This document shows, piece after piece, positions 16,912 to 24,703 of a stretch of 64,000 nt of DNA (within the stretch, counting starts at the first letter, position 1; every line of letters starts with the position of its first letter). The stretch covers positions 1-64,000 of the forward strand of contig JADJBL010000022.1 of NCBI GenBank assembly GCA_016703765.1, in the 5' to 3' direction. The notes beneath the pieces were generated by a model. The model was not told where the DNA came from. It ran no database searches and saw only the letters and a list, made by a program, of their open reading frames with translations. Origin of the DNA: Saprospirales bacterium. Lineage in GTDB: Bacteria > Bacteroidota > Bacteroidia > Chitinophagales > Saprospiraceae. The position numbers and the translations under genes were made by a program.

Positions 16912-18603
16912 TCAATACCCCGCCGCCTGCCCATCCTTGCGCGACTCCGAGGCGCCGAAATATACGCCGGTTTCCGGATTCCGCATGATGGCCTGGTAGC
17001 CGCCGTAAGAGCCGAGGTCGAAGCTGACCTGATGACCCCTGCTCATGAGCCCCCGGATGACTTCGTAATCGAAGCCCTCTTCCAGGGCGACTCGGCCGCC
17101 ATTGGTCATCACCTCGCCTGTGGGTTGGGAGGAGCCGAAATGCTGCATACGGGGAGCATCTCCCGCCTCCTGAAGGTTCATGCCGAAGTCGATGAGGTTG
17201 ACGACGATCTGCACGTGGCCCTGGGGCTGGAGGTCGCCGCCCATGACCCCGAAACTGATCCAGGGCTTGCCCTCTTTGGTGATAAAACAGGGGATGATCG
17301 TGTGAAAAGGTCTTTTATGGGGTTCGTACACGTTGAGATGGTCCTCCTTGAGCGAAAACAACTCGCCCCGGTCCTGAAGCATGAATCCCAATCCATCGGG
17401 TACCATCCCGGAGCCCATGCCCCGGTAGTTGCTCTGGATGAGCGACACCATATTGCCCTCCTTGTCGGCCACGGTGAGGTAGATCGTATTGCCCGGGTCG
17501 AGCCTTCCGGGCTCGTAGCGGCTGGCGGCTTTGGCCGGGTCTATTAATTTCCGACGCTCGGCGGCGTATTCCTCGGAGATCAATTGATCTACCGGCAAGT
17601 CTGCGAATGCGGGATCGGCGTAGTACCTGGCGCGGTCTTCGAATACCAGTTTTTTGGCTTCGATGAAGGTGTGTATGTAATCGGCGCTGCCAAAGCCCAT
17701 GTCTTTGAGGTCGTAACCCTCCAGAATATTCAGCATTTGCAGCGCGGCGATGCCCTGACCGTTGGGCGGAATCTCCCACACCTCGTAGCCGCGGTAATTG
17801 GCCGACACGGGCTCTACCCATTCCGAAGTATGGTCCGCGAGGTCTTTTTCCGAAAGAAAGCCTCCCTGGCTCTCCATAAACCGGGCAATAGCCGCGGCGA
17901 TTTCTCCTTTGTAAAAAGCATCCCGTCCCCCTGCGGCAATTTTTTCATAGGTATTGGCCAGGGAAGGGTTTTTGAAGATATCTCCCTTTGCCGGAGCATG
18001 GCCATTGGGCATCCAGGTCTCCGCAAAATTCGGGTAGTCTTTAAACCTCTTCGCGCTCAGCTCCAGATAATAGGCGATCAATTCGGAGACGGGGAAACCT
18101 TCCCGCGCATACCGGATAGCGGGAGCGAGGATGGACTTCATGGGCAGCTTGCCGAATTTTCCGTGCAATTCGTACCAGCCGTCCACCGTCCCGGGAACCG
18201 AAACGGGCAGCGGCCCATAGGCCGGGATAGAGTTATGGCCGTTTCTGCGGAAGTGGTCCCGAGTGAGGTTGTAAGGCGAGCGGCCGCTGGCGTTGAGGCC
18301 GTAGAGTTTTTTGGTTTTTGCGTCCCACACGATGGCGAACAAATCTCCCCCGATGCCGCAGCCGGTGGGCTCCATCAGCCCCAGCGCCGCATTGGCCGCG
18401 ATGGCCGCGTCGATGGCGTTGCCTCCTTGTTTAAGGATATCCAGCGCGATCTGGGTAGCCAGCGGCTGGCTGGTGCACGCCATCCCATTGACGGCGATGA
18501 CCTCCGAGCGGGTGGCGAAAGAGCGGCCGGTGATGCGGTCCTGGGCCCATGTCTGGGTCGAAAGGAACAGCAGAAGGGTTAGCAGGGGGTATAGTTTTGG
18601 CAT
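16912..18603 (-). CDS. ggt: Gamma-glutamyltransferase (glutathione hydrolase)
   Basis: 563-residue N-terminal-nucleophile hydrolase that cleaves the gamma-glutamyl bond of glutathione and transfers the glutamyl group. The signal peptide MPKLYPLLTLLLFLSTQTWA indicates periplasmic export. GGT landmarks include GNAIDAAIAANAALGLMEP, GCGIGGDLFAIVW and the cleavage and nucleophile site PGNTIYLTVAD, with Thr373 as predicted catalytic residue after autocleavage. The small-subunit loop GMGSGMVPDGLGFMLQDRGE follows. Length matches bacterial GGTs. Confidence 0.92.
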   Translation of the reverse strand: MPKLYPLLTLLLFLSTQTWAQDRITGRSFATRSEVIAVNGMACTSQPLATQIALDILKQGGNAIDAAIAANAALGLMEPTGCGIGGDLFAIVWDAKTKKLYGLNASGRSPYNLTRDHFRRNGHNSIPAYGPLPVSVPGTVDGWYELHGKFGKLPMKSILAPAIRYAREGFPVSELIAYYLELSAKRFKDYPNFAETWMPNGHAPAKGDIFKNPSLANTYEKIAAGGRDAFYKGEIAAAIARFMESQGGFLSEKDLADHTSEWVEPVSANYRGYEVWEIPPNGQGIAALQMLNILEGYDLKDMGFGSADYIHTFIEAKKLVFEDRARYYADPAFADLPVDQLISEEYAAERRKLIDPAKAASRYEPGRLDPGNTIYLTVADKEGNMVSLIQSNYRGMGSGMVPDGLGFMLQDRGELFSLKEDHLNVYEPHKRPFHTIIPCFITKEGKPWISFGVMGGDLQPQGHVQIVVNLIDFGMNLQEAGDAPRMQHFGSSQPTGEVMTNGGRVALEEGFDYEVIRGLMSRGHQVSFDLGSYGGYQAIMRNPETGVYFGASESRKDGQAAGY

Positions 18604-18620
18604 GGGCGTTGCAGGTTTTT

Positions 18621-18675
18621 AAGTTAATAAGATAATAAGTTATTGTAAATCAATAACTTAATATCTTATTAACTT
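18621..18675. repeat. Inverted repeat of TTAATAAG words
   Basis: The arms AAGTTAATAAGATAATAAG and CTTATTAACTT pair around a TAAAT loop. It lies between the tyrS stop and the ggt start, both minus strand, so it may terminate tyrS. Built of a degenerate TAATAAG word, like the element at 32807-32876. Confidence 0.5.
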
Positions 18676-19946
18676 AATACCTGAATAAGGTACTTATTCT
18701 TCCTCCCATTCTCTACCATAATATACTTTCCGTGGAGGAGGGAGGAGGTATTGACGATGAATTCGGGGCTGCTCACTTTTTCTTTATTTACGGAAATGGC
18801 GTTGTTTTGAACGGCGCGCCGCACCTCGCCTTTGGAGGGCAGGATACCGGTAGCGTCGGTCAGCAGGTCCACGATGGAAATACCCGACTGGATGCGATCC
18901 ATGGGAACGGGGTATAGTTGCGTCCCTTGGGATACGGTAACCAGGTCGGACTCCGCTACGGAGAGCAGGGCTTCTTTGGTCGCTTGGGCGCCGAAGAGGA
19001 TATTGGAGATGCGCTGGGCCAGCTGACAGGCTTCCTCGGAATGCACGCGAATGGTCAACTCCTCGGCCAGCAGACGTTTGAGGGTTTGCGGGTCGGAAGC
19101 GTGGGCGGCCTCCAGGGCTTCCACTTCCTCTCCTGGGCGCAAGGTGAAGTAGCGGATCAGCTTGGGCAGGTCGGCATCGGCGGTGTTGATCCAGTATTGG
19201 TAGAACTGGAAGGGGCTGGTCAGATTGGGGTCGAGCCAGATATTGCCGGTCTCCGATTTGCCCATTTTGCTGCCGTCGGCTTTGGTGAGCAGGGGGGTGG
19301 TCACGGCGTAGGCTTTTCCGCCGAGGTTGCGGCGGATGAACTCGGTACCCGAGGTGATATTGCCCCATTGGTCGGAGCCGCCCATTTGGACGGTGCAGTT
19401 CAGTTGTTCGTACAAACACTGGTAATCGTATGCCTGGAGCAGTTGGTAGCTGAATTCGGTAAAGGACAAGCCGGCGTCGAGGCGATTCTGTACGCTGTCT
19501 TTGGAGAGCATGTAGTTGACGGTCAGGGTTTTGCCCACCACCCGTAAAAAGGTGAGCACATCCATGCCGGTATAAAAATCCAGGTTGTTGGCCATCACGG
19601 CCTTGTTGGGTCCGTCCTCGAAATTGAGGAATTTGTAGAACCCCTGGCGCTGGCGTTCGAGGTTGGCGTCGAGTTCTTCATACGATTTGAGTTGGCGCTC
19701 CTGGTCCTTTCCGGAGGGGTCGCCGATGCGTCCGGTGGCTCCGCCCATTAGCACGACCGGCCGGTGGCCGGAGCGTTGAAACAGGGTGAGGAGCATGATC
19801 TGCACGAAGTTGCCGATCGTCAAACCGGGGGCCGTGGGGTCAAAGCCGATATAGCCGCTGCACATTTTTCCCTGCAAATGCTCTTCCACGCCGGGCGTCA
19901 TATCCTGAAGCATACCCCGCCAGCGCAGTTCTTCGATAAAATTCAT
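18669..19946 (-). CDS. tyrS: Tyrosine--tRNA ligase
   Basis: 425-residue class I aminoacyl-tRNA synthetase that charges tRNA-Tyr. The Rossmann signature region reads GFDPTAPGLTIGNFVQ; the usual first His of HIGH is Thr here, which I believe occurs in other Bacteroidota TyrRS. GGATGRIGDPSGK follows, then the tyrosine-binding QLLQAYDY, GGSDQWGNI, and the KMSKS loop as KMGKS. An S4-like RNA-binding domain (LPSKGEVRRAVQNNAISVNK) ends the protein. It is divergent from the permease at 20023. Confidence 0.93.
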   Translation of the reverse strand: MNFIEELRWRGMLQDMTPGVEEHLQGKMCSGYIGFDPTAPGLTIGNFVQIMLLTLFQRSGHRPVVLMGGATGRIGDPSGKDQERQLKSYEELDANLERQRQGFYKFLNFEDGPNKAVMANNLDFYTGMDVLTFLRVVGKTLTVNYMLSKDSVQNRLDAGLSFTEFSYQLLQAYDYQCLYEQLNCTVQMGGSDQWGNITSGTEFIRRNLGGKAYAVTTPLLTKADGSKMGKSETGNIWLDPNLTSPFQFYQYWINTADADLPKLIRYFTLRPGEEVEALEAAHASDPQTLKRLLAEELTIRVHSEEACQLAQRISNILFGAQATKEALLSVAESDLVTVSQGTQLYPVPMDRIQSGISIVDLLTDATGILPSKGEVRRAVQNNAISVNKEKVSSPEFIVNTSSLLHGKYIMVENGRKNKYLIQVLS

Positions 19947-20022
19947 AAAAAAGACGTGTTTAATGGAGGGATGTAAAAGGCAAAAATAAGAAAGAAAGCC
20001 CCGGAATGACTATTTTTCCGCC

Positions 20023-21327
20023 ATGAATGTTCCCTTTTTCATAGCCCGCAAAGTGGCGGCCTCCGGACAGCGCTCCTTTTCGCGCCTGATCATCCGCATC
20101 GCCATCGTGGCGGTGGCGCTGAGCACCAGCGTCATGATCGTGGCCACGGCCCTGATTGCGGGGTTCAAGCACGAGATCAGCGAAAAGATCTTCGGTTTTT
20201 GGGGGCATATCCACATCACCGAGGCCGACGTCAACCGCACCCTGCTCGACGTTTTTCCCATCGAAAAAGAACAGGAGTTTTACCCCAGCCTTGATACGAT
20301 GGGCCCCGTAGAGTATTGGAAGCCGTTCAGCTTGTTGGGAATGGAGTTTCCCTCCACGATGATGAACCGCAAGACCCACGGAGGGGTACGCCATATCCAG
20401 GTATTCGGGCTCATGCCGGGGATCATCGAAACGAAAAACGCCATCGAGGGGATCATTTTGAAAGGGATTTCGGAGGATTTCGACTGGGCGTTTCTGGACA
20501 AATACCTCCAGGAAGGAGAGCGGCTGGATCTTTCAGACACGACGGCCAGCGACGGAATCCTGATCTCCAGGCAAACCGCCGACCGCCTCGATTTGAAAAC
20601 CGGGGACCGCTTCATCGTCTATTTCGTAGAGAGCAATCAGCAATTGAGGCGCGCCTTTCGCATTCAGGGCATTTACAAGACCGGGCTGGAGGAATACGAC
20701 CTCAAATTCGCCCTGGTGGATATCCGGAAAATCCAGCAGATGCTGAACTGGGAAGAGAACCAGGTGGCGGGGTTCGAGGTGTTTGTCGACGATATCCGCG
20801 ACTTGCAGGTGCTGTCCGAATATATATACGTGGAAAAACTGCCCAGGGAAATGTATGCCGAGACGATCCGGGACAAGTTTCCCAGCATTTTCGAGTGGCT
20901 CACGCTTCAGGACATCAACGAGCAGGTCATCCTGGCCCTGATGCTGATCGTGGGCATAATTAATATGGTCACCGCGCTGTTGATCCTCATCCTGGAGCGC
21001 ACCAACATGATCGGCATCCTGAAAGCCGTCGGGCAGCGCAACTGGGGCATCCGCCAGATCTTCCTGTACTACGGCATGTTCATCCTGGGCCTCGGGCTGT
21101 TTTGGGGCAACCTCATCGGCATCGGGCTTTGCCTGCTCCAGAAGCACTTCAAAATAATCACGCTTTCGGAAGCCAATTATTATTTATCCGTGGCCCCGGT
21201 CGAGCTCAACCCCCTTACGGTGCTGGGTCTCAACCTGCTCACGACCGTCGTGACCCTGGTGTTCCTCCTGCTCCCTTCCTATCTGGTCAGCCGGATCAGG
21301 CCGGTGCAGGCGATACGGTTTAAATAA
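20023..21327 (+). CDS. FtsX/LolC-E-type ABC transporter permease
   Basis: 434-residue inner-membrane permease of the lipoprotein-releasing (LolC/LolE) or MacB-like type. An N-terminal transmembrane helix (residues about 22-45, LIIRIAIVAVALSTSVMIVA) is followed by a large periplasmic MacB-PCD-like domain. The C-terminal FtsX domain has three helices (VILALMLIVGIINMVTALLI, the one starting GMFILGLGLFWG, and LNLLTTVVTLVFLLLP). ERTNMIGILKAVGQRNW is the typical coupling region. No ATPase is adjacent. Likely role: moving lipoproteins from the inner membrane. Confidence 0.85.
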   Translation: MNVPFFIARKVAASGQRSFSRLIIRIAIVAVALSTSVMIVATALIAGFKHEISEKIFGFWGHIHITEADVNRTLLDVFPIEKEQEFYPSLDTMGPVEYWKPFSLLGMEFPSTMMNRKTHGGVRHIQVFGLMPGIIETKNAIEGIILKGISEDFDWAFLDKYLQEGERLDLSDTTASDGILISRQTADRLDLKTGDRFIVYFVESNQQLRRAFRIQGIYKTGLEEYDLKFALVDIRKIQQMLNWEENQVAGFEVFVDDIRDLQVLSEYIYVEKLPREMYAETIRDKFPSIFEWLTLQDINEQVILALMLIVGIINMVTALLILILERTNMIGILKAVGQRNWGIRQIFLYYGMFILGLGLFWGNLIGIGLCLLQKHFKIITLSEANYYLSVAPVELNPLTVLGLNLLTTVVTLVFLLLPSYLVSRIRPVQAIRFK

Positions 21328-21396
21328 GGGTTTAGAGGGTTTATAAGGTTTAGAAAGTTTAGTCTAAACCTCCTAAACCCTCTAAACCTCCTAAAC
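21328..21396. repeat. Hairpin of GGTTTAGA words
   Basis: The left arm (copies of GGTTTAGA/GGTTTATA) and right arm (CTAAACCTC copies) are complementary and tandemly organised. It follows the permease stop directly and abuts the ATG of the next gene, whose first codons (ATGCTAAAC) continue the word. Possible terminator, or a structured leader for the next gene. Confidence 0.55.
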
Positions 21397-22059
21397 ATGC
21401 TAAACGCCAAACTACAAAGCCTCAACTACCGTATCCAGACCTTTATCTCCAGGTGGGGAAAAAGGGTACTCGAACTTGCGGCTCACAGCCGAAAGGGGCA
21501 GGTCTTGTCGGGTTGGTGGTGGTTTGAATGGATCGTGAGGTTCGGGGAACTGGGCGGCTTGTTTTTAGTCTATGAGACCCTGCTGGACTGGATCAAATGG
21601 AATACCCGGCCTTTGACGGCAGAGGAGCGGAAGTTGGCGGAACCCTATTTCGGGAAAAACATCCGCCTGGACCAGGTGCGCCTGGATACCTTGTCTTTCG
21701 TGGCGACCCGGCAAAAGCAATTTGCGTACGTGAGCTTTTACACCATCAACTACTGGAAAGAGCTCAAGCCCAGCGTGCTGATCCACGAACTGGTGCACAT
21801 TTGGCACTACGAGCAACTGGGCGCGGCCTATCTGGTGCGGGCGCTTCGCGGGCAGTGGTCGCGCGAGGGGTACGACTACGGAGGGGTGGAGGCGATCCGG
21901 GGAAAGTCGTTTCTGGATTTTAACCTCGAACAGCAGGCGGAGATCGTCATGGATTTCTACCGCCTTCAGCACGGGATCAAAACCGTGTGGGGCAAAGCCA
22001 AATGGCAGGATACCGAAGTGTATATCCAAATATTGAGCCCTCATTTTGCGTTCGCCTAA
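21397..22059 (+). CDS. Hypothetical protein with HExxH zinc-protease motif
   Basis: 220 aa, no signal peptide. The motif IHELVHIWHYE (H130, E131, H134) is the zincin HExxH signature, and the downstream Glu-rich segment FNLEQQAEIVMDFYRL may provide the third ligand. The N-terminal half has a hydrophobic patch (WWWFEWIVRFGELGGLFLVY) that could be a membrane-associated helix. The start codon is at the edge of a hairpin repeat. I do not recognise a named family. Metallopeptidase activity is an inference from the motif. Confidence 0.6.
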   Translation: MLNAKLQSLNYRIQTFISRWGKRVLELAAHSRKGQVLSGWWWFEWIVRFGELGGLFLVYETLLDWIKWNTRPLTAEERKLAEPYFGKNIRLDQVRLDTLSFVATRQKQFAYVSFYTINYWKELKPSVLIHELVHIWHYEQLGAAYLVRALRGQWSREGYDYGGVEAIRGKSFLDFNLEQQAEIVMDFYRLQHGIKTVWGKAKWQDTEVYIQILSPHFAFA

Positions 22060-22154
22060 AGGCTTTTAATCGGGTTGTGATAACTGGCAAGAAGTCGTAA
22101 GTTTGCACATTCACGGCCGGAGGCGCCGGATTCATTATTTTCAAACCGAGGACC

Positions 22155-23102
22155 ATGGTCCAGTATATCGCCAAGGTGGATGGGCAGGTGAGACGCCTGG
22201 AGGAGCCGGCCCCCGGCTGCTGGATCAGCATCATGCCTCCCTTCAACAAGGAGGAACTGGAGGAGTTTTCCCAGCGTTACGAAATCCCGATCGACTTCCT
22301 CACTGACCCCCTCGATTTGGACGAGCGCTCCCGCTACGAGCGCGAAGAAGACGTACGGCTCATCATCGTCAATACGCCCCTGCTCAACGAGCTGGAGGAA
22401 GAGATCGACGCCATTTTCATCACCGTGCCGGTGGATATCATCCTCACGCCCGATTATATCATTACGATCACCTCTTTTGAAAATCCCATCCTCAAGCGTT
22501 TCGCGGACGGGAAGGTCAAGAATTTCGATCCGGAAGACGAACGGCTCTTCGTGCTCCAGATCTTCGAGCAGACGGTGGTCCGCTACCTCAACTGCCTCAA
22601 GCAGCTCAACCTCAAGCGCAACATGATCGAACAGGAGCTTTACGACAGCAGTCGCAACAAAGAGCTCAAACAACTGCTCAGCATCGAAAAAAGTTTGGTC
22701 TATTTCGTCAACTCCCTCAGCGCCAACGAGCTGCTGAAGATGAAAATGAAGCGCTCCGACCTGCTCAACATCCGCAACGACGAAGACCTGACCGACCTGT
22801 TTGAGGACATCATCATCGACAACAGCCAGGCCCTCGAAATGGCCAACGTCTATACCAACATCCTCAACGGGACCATGGACGCCTACAGCTCCATCATCTC
22901 CAACAACCTCAACCTGGTGATCCAGCGCCTTACCCTCATCACCATCATGCTCATGGTGCCCACCCTCGTGGCCAGTTTCTACGGCATGAACGTGGGCCTG
23001 CCTTTCCAGGATTCCCGCTACGCTTTTCCGATTATCCTCCTCATCGCCATGGTGATCAGCCTGCTATTGGGCTGGTATTTTTTGAGGAAAAGGTTGTTTT
23101 AG
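22155..23102 (+). CDS. corA: CorA family magnesium/divalent cation transporter
   Basis: 315-residue inner-membrane channel for Mg2+ (or Co2+). The long cytoplasmic alpha/beta domain is followed by two C-terminal helices: the first at about residues 255-280 (VIQRLTLITIMLMVPTLVAS) ends in the diagnostic pore motif YGMN, and the second (AFPIILLIAMVISLLLGWYF) ends near the terminus with KRLF. The acidic-loop motif is replaced by VGLPFQD. Length is normal. Confidence 0.92.
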   Translation: MVQYIAKVDGQVRRLEEPAPGCWISIMPPFNKEELEEFSQRYEIPIDFLTDPLDLDERSRYEREEDVRLIIVNTPLLNELEEEIDAIFITVPVDIILTPDYIITITSFENPILKRFADGKVKNFDPEDERLFVLQIFEQTVVRYLNCLKQLNLKRNMIEQELYDSSRNKELKQLLSIEKSLVYFVNSLSANELLKMKMKRSDLLNIRNDEDLTDLFEDIIIDNSQALEMANVYTNILNGTMDAYSSIISNNLNLVIQRLTLITIMLMVPTLVASFYGMNVGLPFQDSRYAFPIILLIAMVISLLLGWYFLRKRLF

Positions 23103-23152
23103 GAAGGGTTATGAAGGTTATAAAGTTTATGAGGTTTATTTTCTTGCTGCTC

Positions 23153-23281
23153 GCTCGTGAGGGTCTCCGACCCGAAATGTTCTGTTTGCAAGTCTCCTGA
23201 CTTGCATGTTACTTCTTGTATCGAAAACGCAAGTCAGGAGACTTGCTGCCGGTTTGTTTCGGGTCGGAGACCCTCACAAGC
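23153..23281. repeat. Nested inverted-repeat element, copy 1
   Basis: The outer arms at 23153-23177 and 23257-23281 (core GAGGGTCTCCGACCCGAAA) are complementary with one mismatch. The inner arms at 23188-23205 (GCAAGTCTCCTGACTTGC) and 23229-23246 are also complementary. Each arm is itself a small hairpin. A second copy lies at 51813-51959. Confidence 0.75.
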
Positions 23282-23347
23282 GAAATTAAGAACGGCCCAA
23301 AAGAGCCCTGTAGGGGCGACATGTTTATAGTATAAATCGAAGAAATC

Positions 23348-23452
23348 TTATTAACAATTTACCAAGGTTATCAACATTGACAAATACACTATTTGACAAA
23401 AATATAATTGATTGTCAATTGGTTAATTAAGTTATCCACATTATGTGGAAAA
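23348..23452. promoter_or_regulatory. Cluster of DnaA-box-like sites upstream of nrdBA
   Basis: TTATCCACA at 23432-23440 is a perfect match to the DnaA-box consensus TTATNCACA. TGTGGAAAA at 23444-23452 is the reverse of TTTTCCACA, facing the first box across three bases. TTATTAACA (23348-23356) and TTATCAACA (23368-23376) differ by one base from the consensus. The surrounding about 110 bp is AT-rich. In E. coli, DnaA boxes regulate nrdAB; a similar role here is inference. Confidence 0.55.
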
Positions 23453-23659
23453 ATAATCCTCCTTTTCGCGCATAATTCTGTATTTTAGTGCTCCAGAAAC
23501 ATACATGAGAAAGCGCCTTCCTGCCATCGTCTTTTAGGATTTTTAGGAAAGCACTGGCTCCAACAGCAACATTCGAGGAAAATGTCGAGTTTCGGACAGC
23601 AAGTTGTCAACTGCTGCTCTTGCATTTTATTGCCAACTGTTCAACTTACTGAATAAAGC

Positions 23660-23687
23660 GCAGAGCCGGCATCCGTGCCGGCTCTGC
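23660..23687 (+). promoter_or_regulatory. Strong hairpin in the nrdB leader
   Basis: GCAGAGCCGGCA (23660-23671) pairs perfectly with TGCCGGCTCTGC (23676-23687) around a TCCG loop, a 12-bp stem ending 21 bases before the nrdB ATG. There is no U-run, so it is not a simple terminator. It could affect translation initiation or mRNA stability, or simply be a mobile palindrome. Confidence 0.5.
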
Positions 23688-23708
23688 CAAAGTAAAGAAC
23701 CCCAAGGT

Positions 23709-24677
23709 ATGACCGAGCCGATCCTGAGAGAGAACCCGAACCGCTTTGTGTTATTCCCCATACAGCACAGCGACATCTGGGCATTTTATAAAAAAGCGGA
23801 AGCCAGTTTCTGGACCTCCGAGGAGATCGACCTTTCCAACGACTTCAACGACTGGAACGCCAAGCTTACAGACGACGAGCGGCATTTCATCAAACACGTA
23901 CTGGCTTTCTTCGCCGCCAGCGACGGGATCGTCAACGAAAATCTGGCCATGAACTTCGTCAACGAAGTGCAGTACACCGAAGCCAAGTTCTTCTACGGCT
24001 TCCAGATGATGATGGAGAACATCCACTCGGAGACCTATAGCCTCTTGATCGACACCTATATAAAGGATGCGAAGGAAAAGGATTACCTGTTTAATGCCGT
24101 CGAACATCTGGATTGCGTGAAGAAAAAGGCCGACTGGGCCCTGCGCTGGATCGAGAACGGCTCTTTCGCCGAGCGGCTCATCGCCTTTGCCGCAGTGGAG
24201 GGGATTTTCTTCTCCGGCTCGTTCTGCTCCATTTTCTGGCTCAAGAAGCGGGGCCTGATGCCCGGGCTTTCCTTCTCCAACGAACTGATCTCCCGCGACG
24301 AAGGAACCCACTGCGACTTCGCCTGCCTGCTCTACAACGAACACCTGGAGCACAAACTCCCCGCGGAGACCGTCACCGCCATCATCCGCGACGCCGTGGC
24401 TATCGAAAAGGAATTCGTCTCCGAAGCCATACCGGTGAACCTCATCGGCATGAACGCCGACCTGATGTGCCAATACATCGAATTTGTGGCCGACCGCCTG
24501 CTGAGCGCCGTCCGCCTTCCTAAAATATACAAAGCGGAAAACCCCTTCCCCTGGATGGACCTCATCAGCCTCCAGGGGAAGACCAATTTTTTCGAAAAAA
24601 GAGTGGGGGATTACCAAAAGTCAGGGGTCATGGCCGACCGCGACAAGCAGGTGTTCACCCTGGATGAAGATTTCTAA
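23709..24677 (+). CDS. nrdB: Ribonucleoside-diphosphate reductase, beta subunit (class Ia, eukaryote-like)
   Basis: 322-residue R2 radical subunit of aerobic ribonucleotide reductase, supplying the tyrosyl radical for dNTP synthesis. The start at 23709 ([13 protein letters not shown]) is chosen because earlier codons run through a hairpin and match nothing. Iron ligands and radical are visible: D41 (EEIDLSND), E103, H106 and Y110 ([10 protein letters not shown]), then [11 protein letters not shown] and [16 protein letters not shown]. The C-terminus VFTLDEDF matches the peptide that docks to the large subunit. Closely resembles animal-type R2. It lies 26 bp upstream of nrdA, in one operon. Confidence 0.95.
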   Translation: MTEPILRENPNRFVLFPIQHSDIWAFYKKAEASFWTSEEIDLSNDFNDWNAKLTDDERHFIKHVLAFFAASDGIVNENLAMNFVNEVQYTEAKFFYGFQMMMENIHSETYSLLIDTYIKDAKEKDYLFNAVEHLDCVKKKADWALRWIENGSFAERLIAFAAVEGIFFSGSFCSIFWLKKRGLMPGLSFSNELISRDEGTHCDFACLLYNEHLEHKLPAETVTAIIRDAVAIEKEFVSEAIPVNLIGMNADLMCQYIEFVADRLLSAVRLPKIYKAENPFPWMDLISLQGKTNFFEKRVGDYQKSGVMADRDKQVFTLDEDF

Positions 24678-24703
24678 ACCAAAGACCAAATTCCTTTTGC
24701 GAG

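Larger units (their letters stand above)
23103..23708. other. Long intergenic region between corA and nrdB
   Basis: About 600 bp. In order it holds a single-arm run of GGTTATGAAGG words (23105-23140), a nested inverted-repeat element (23153-23281), a block containing TGTAGGGGCGAC (about 23310), an AT-rich stretch with DnaA-box-like sites (23348-23452), and a strong hairpin just before nrdB (23660-23687). An in-frame upstream ATG at 23604 would extend nrdB by 35 residues but is not supported by the family. No other gene seen. Confidence 0.6.

Noticed and set aside
23300..23460. Chromosomal replication origin
   Set aside because: Four DnaA-like boxes are suggestive, but no dnaA, dnaN or other origin-linked genes are near and no skew can be measured by eye; a promoter role is the more modest reading.
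23604..23708. 35-residue N-terminal extension of nrdB from an ATG at 23604
   Set aside because: It crosses the palindrome at 23660-23687 and matches nothing in R2 proteins; the family start is 23709.
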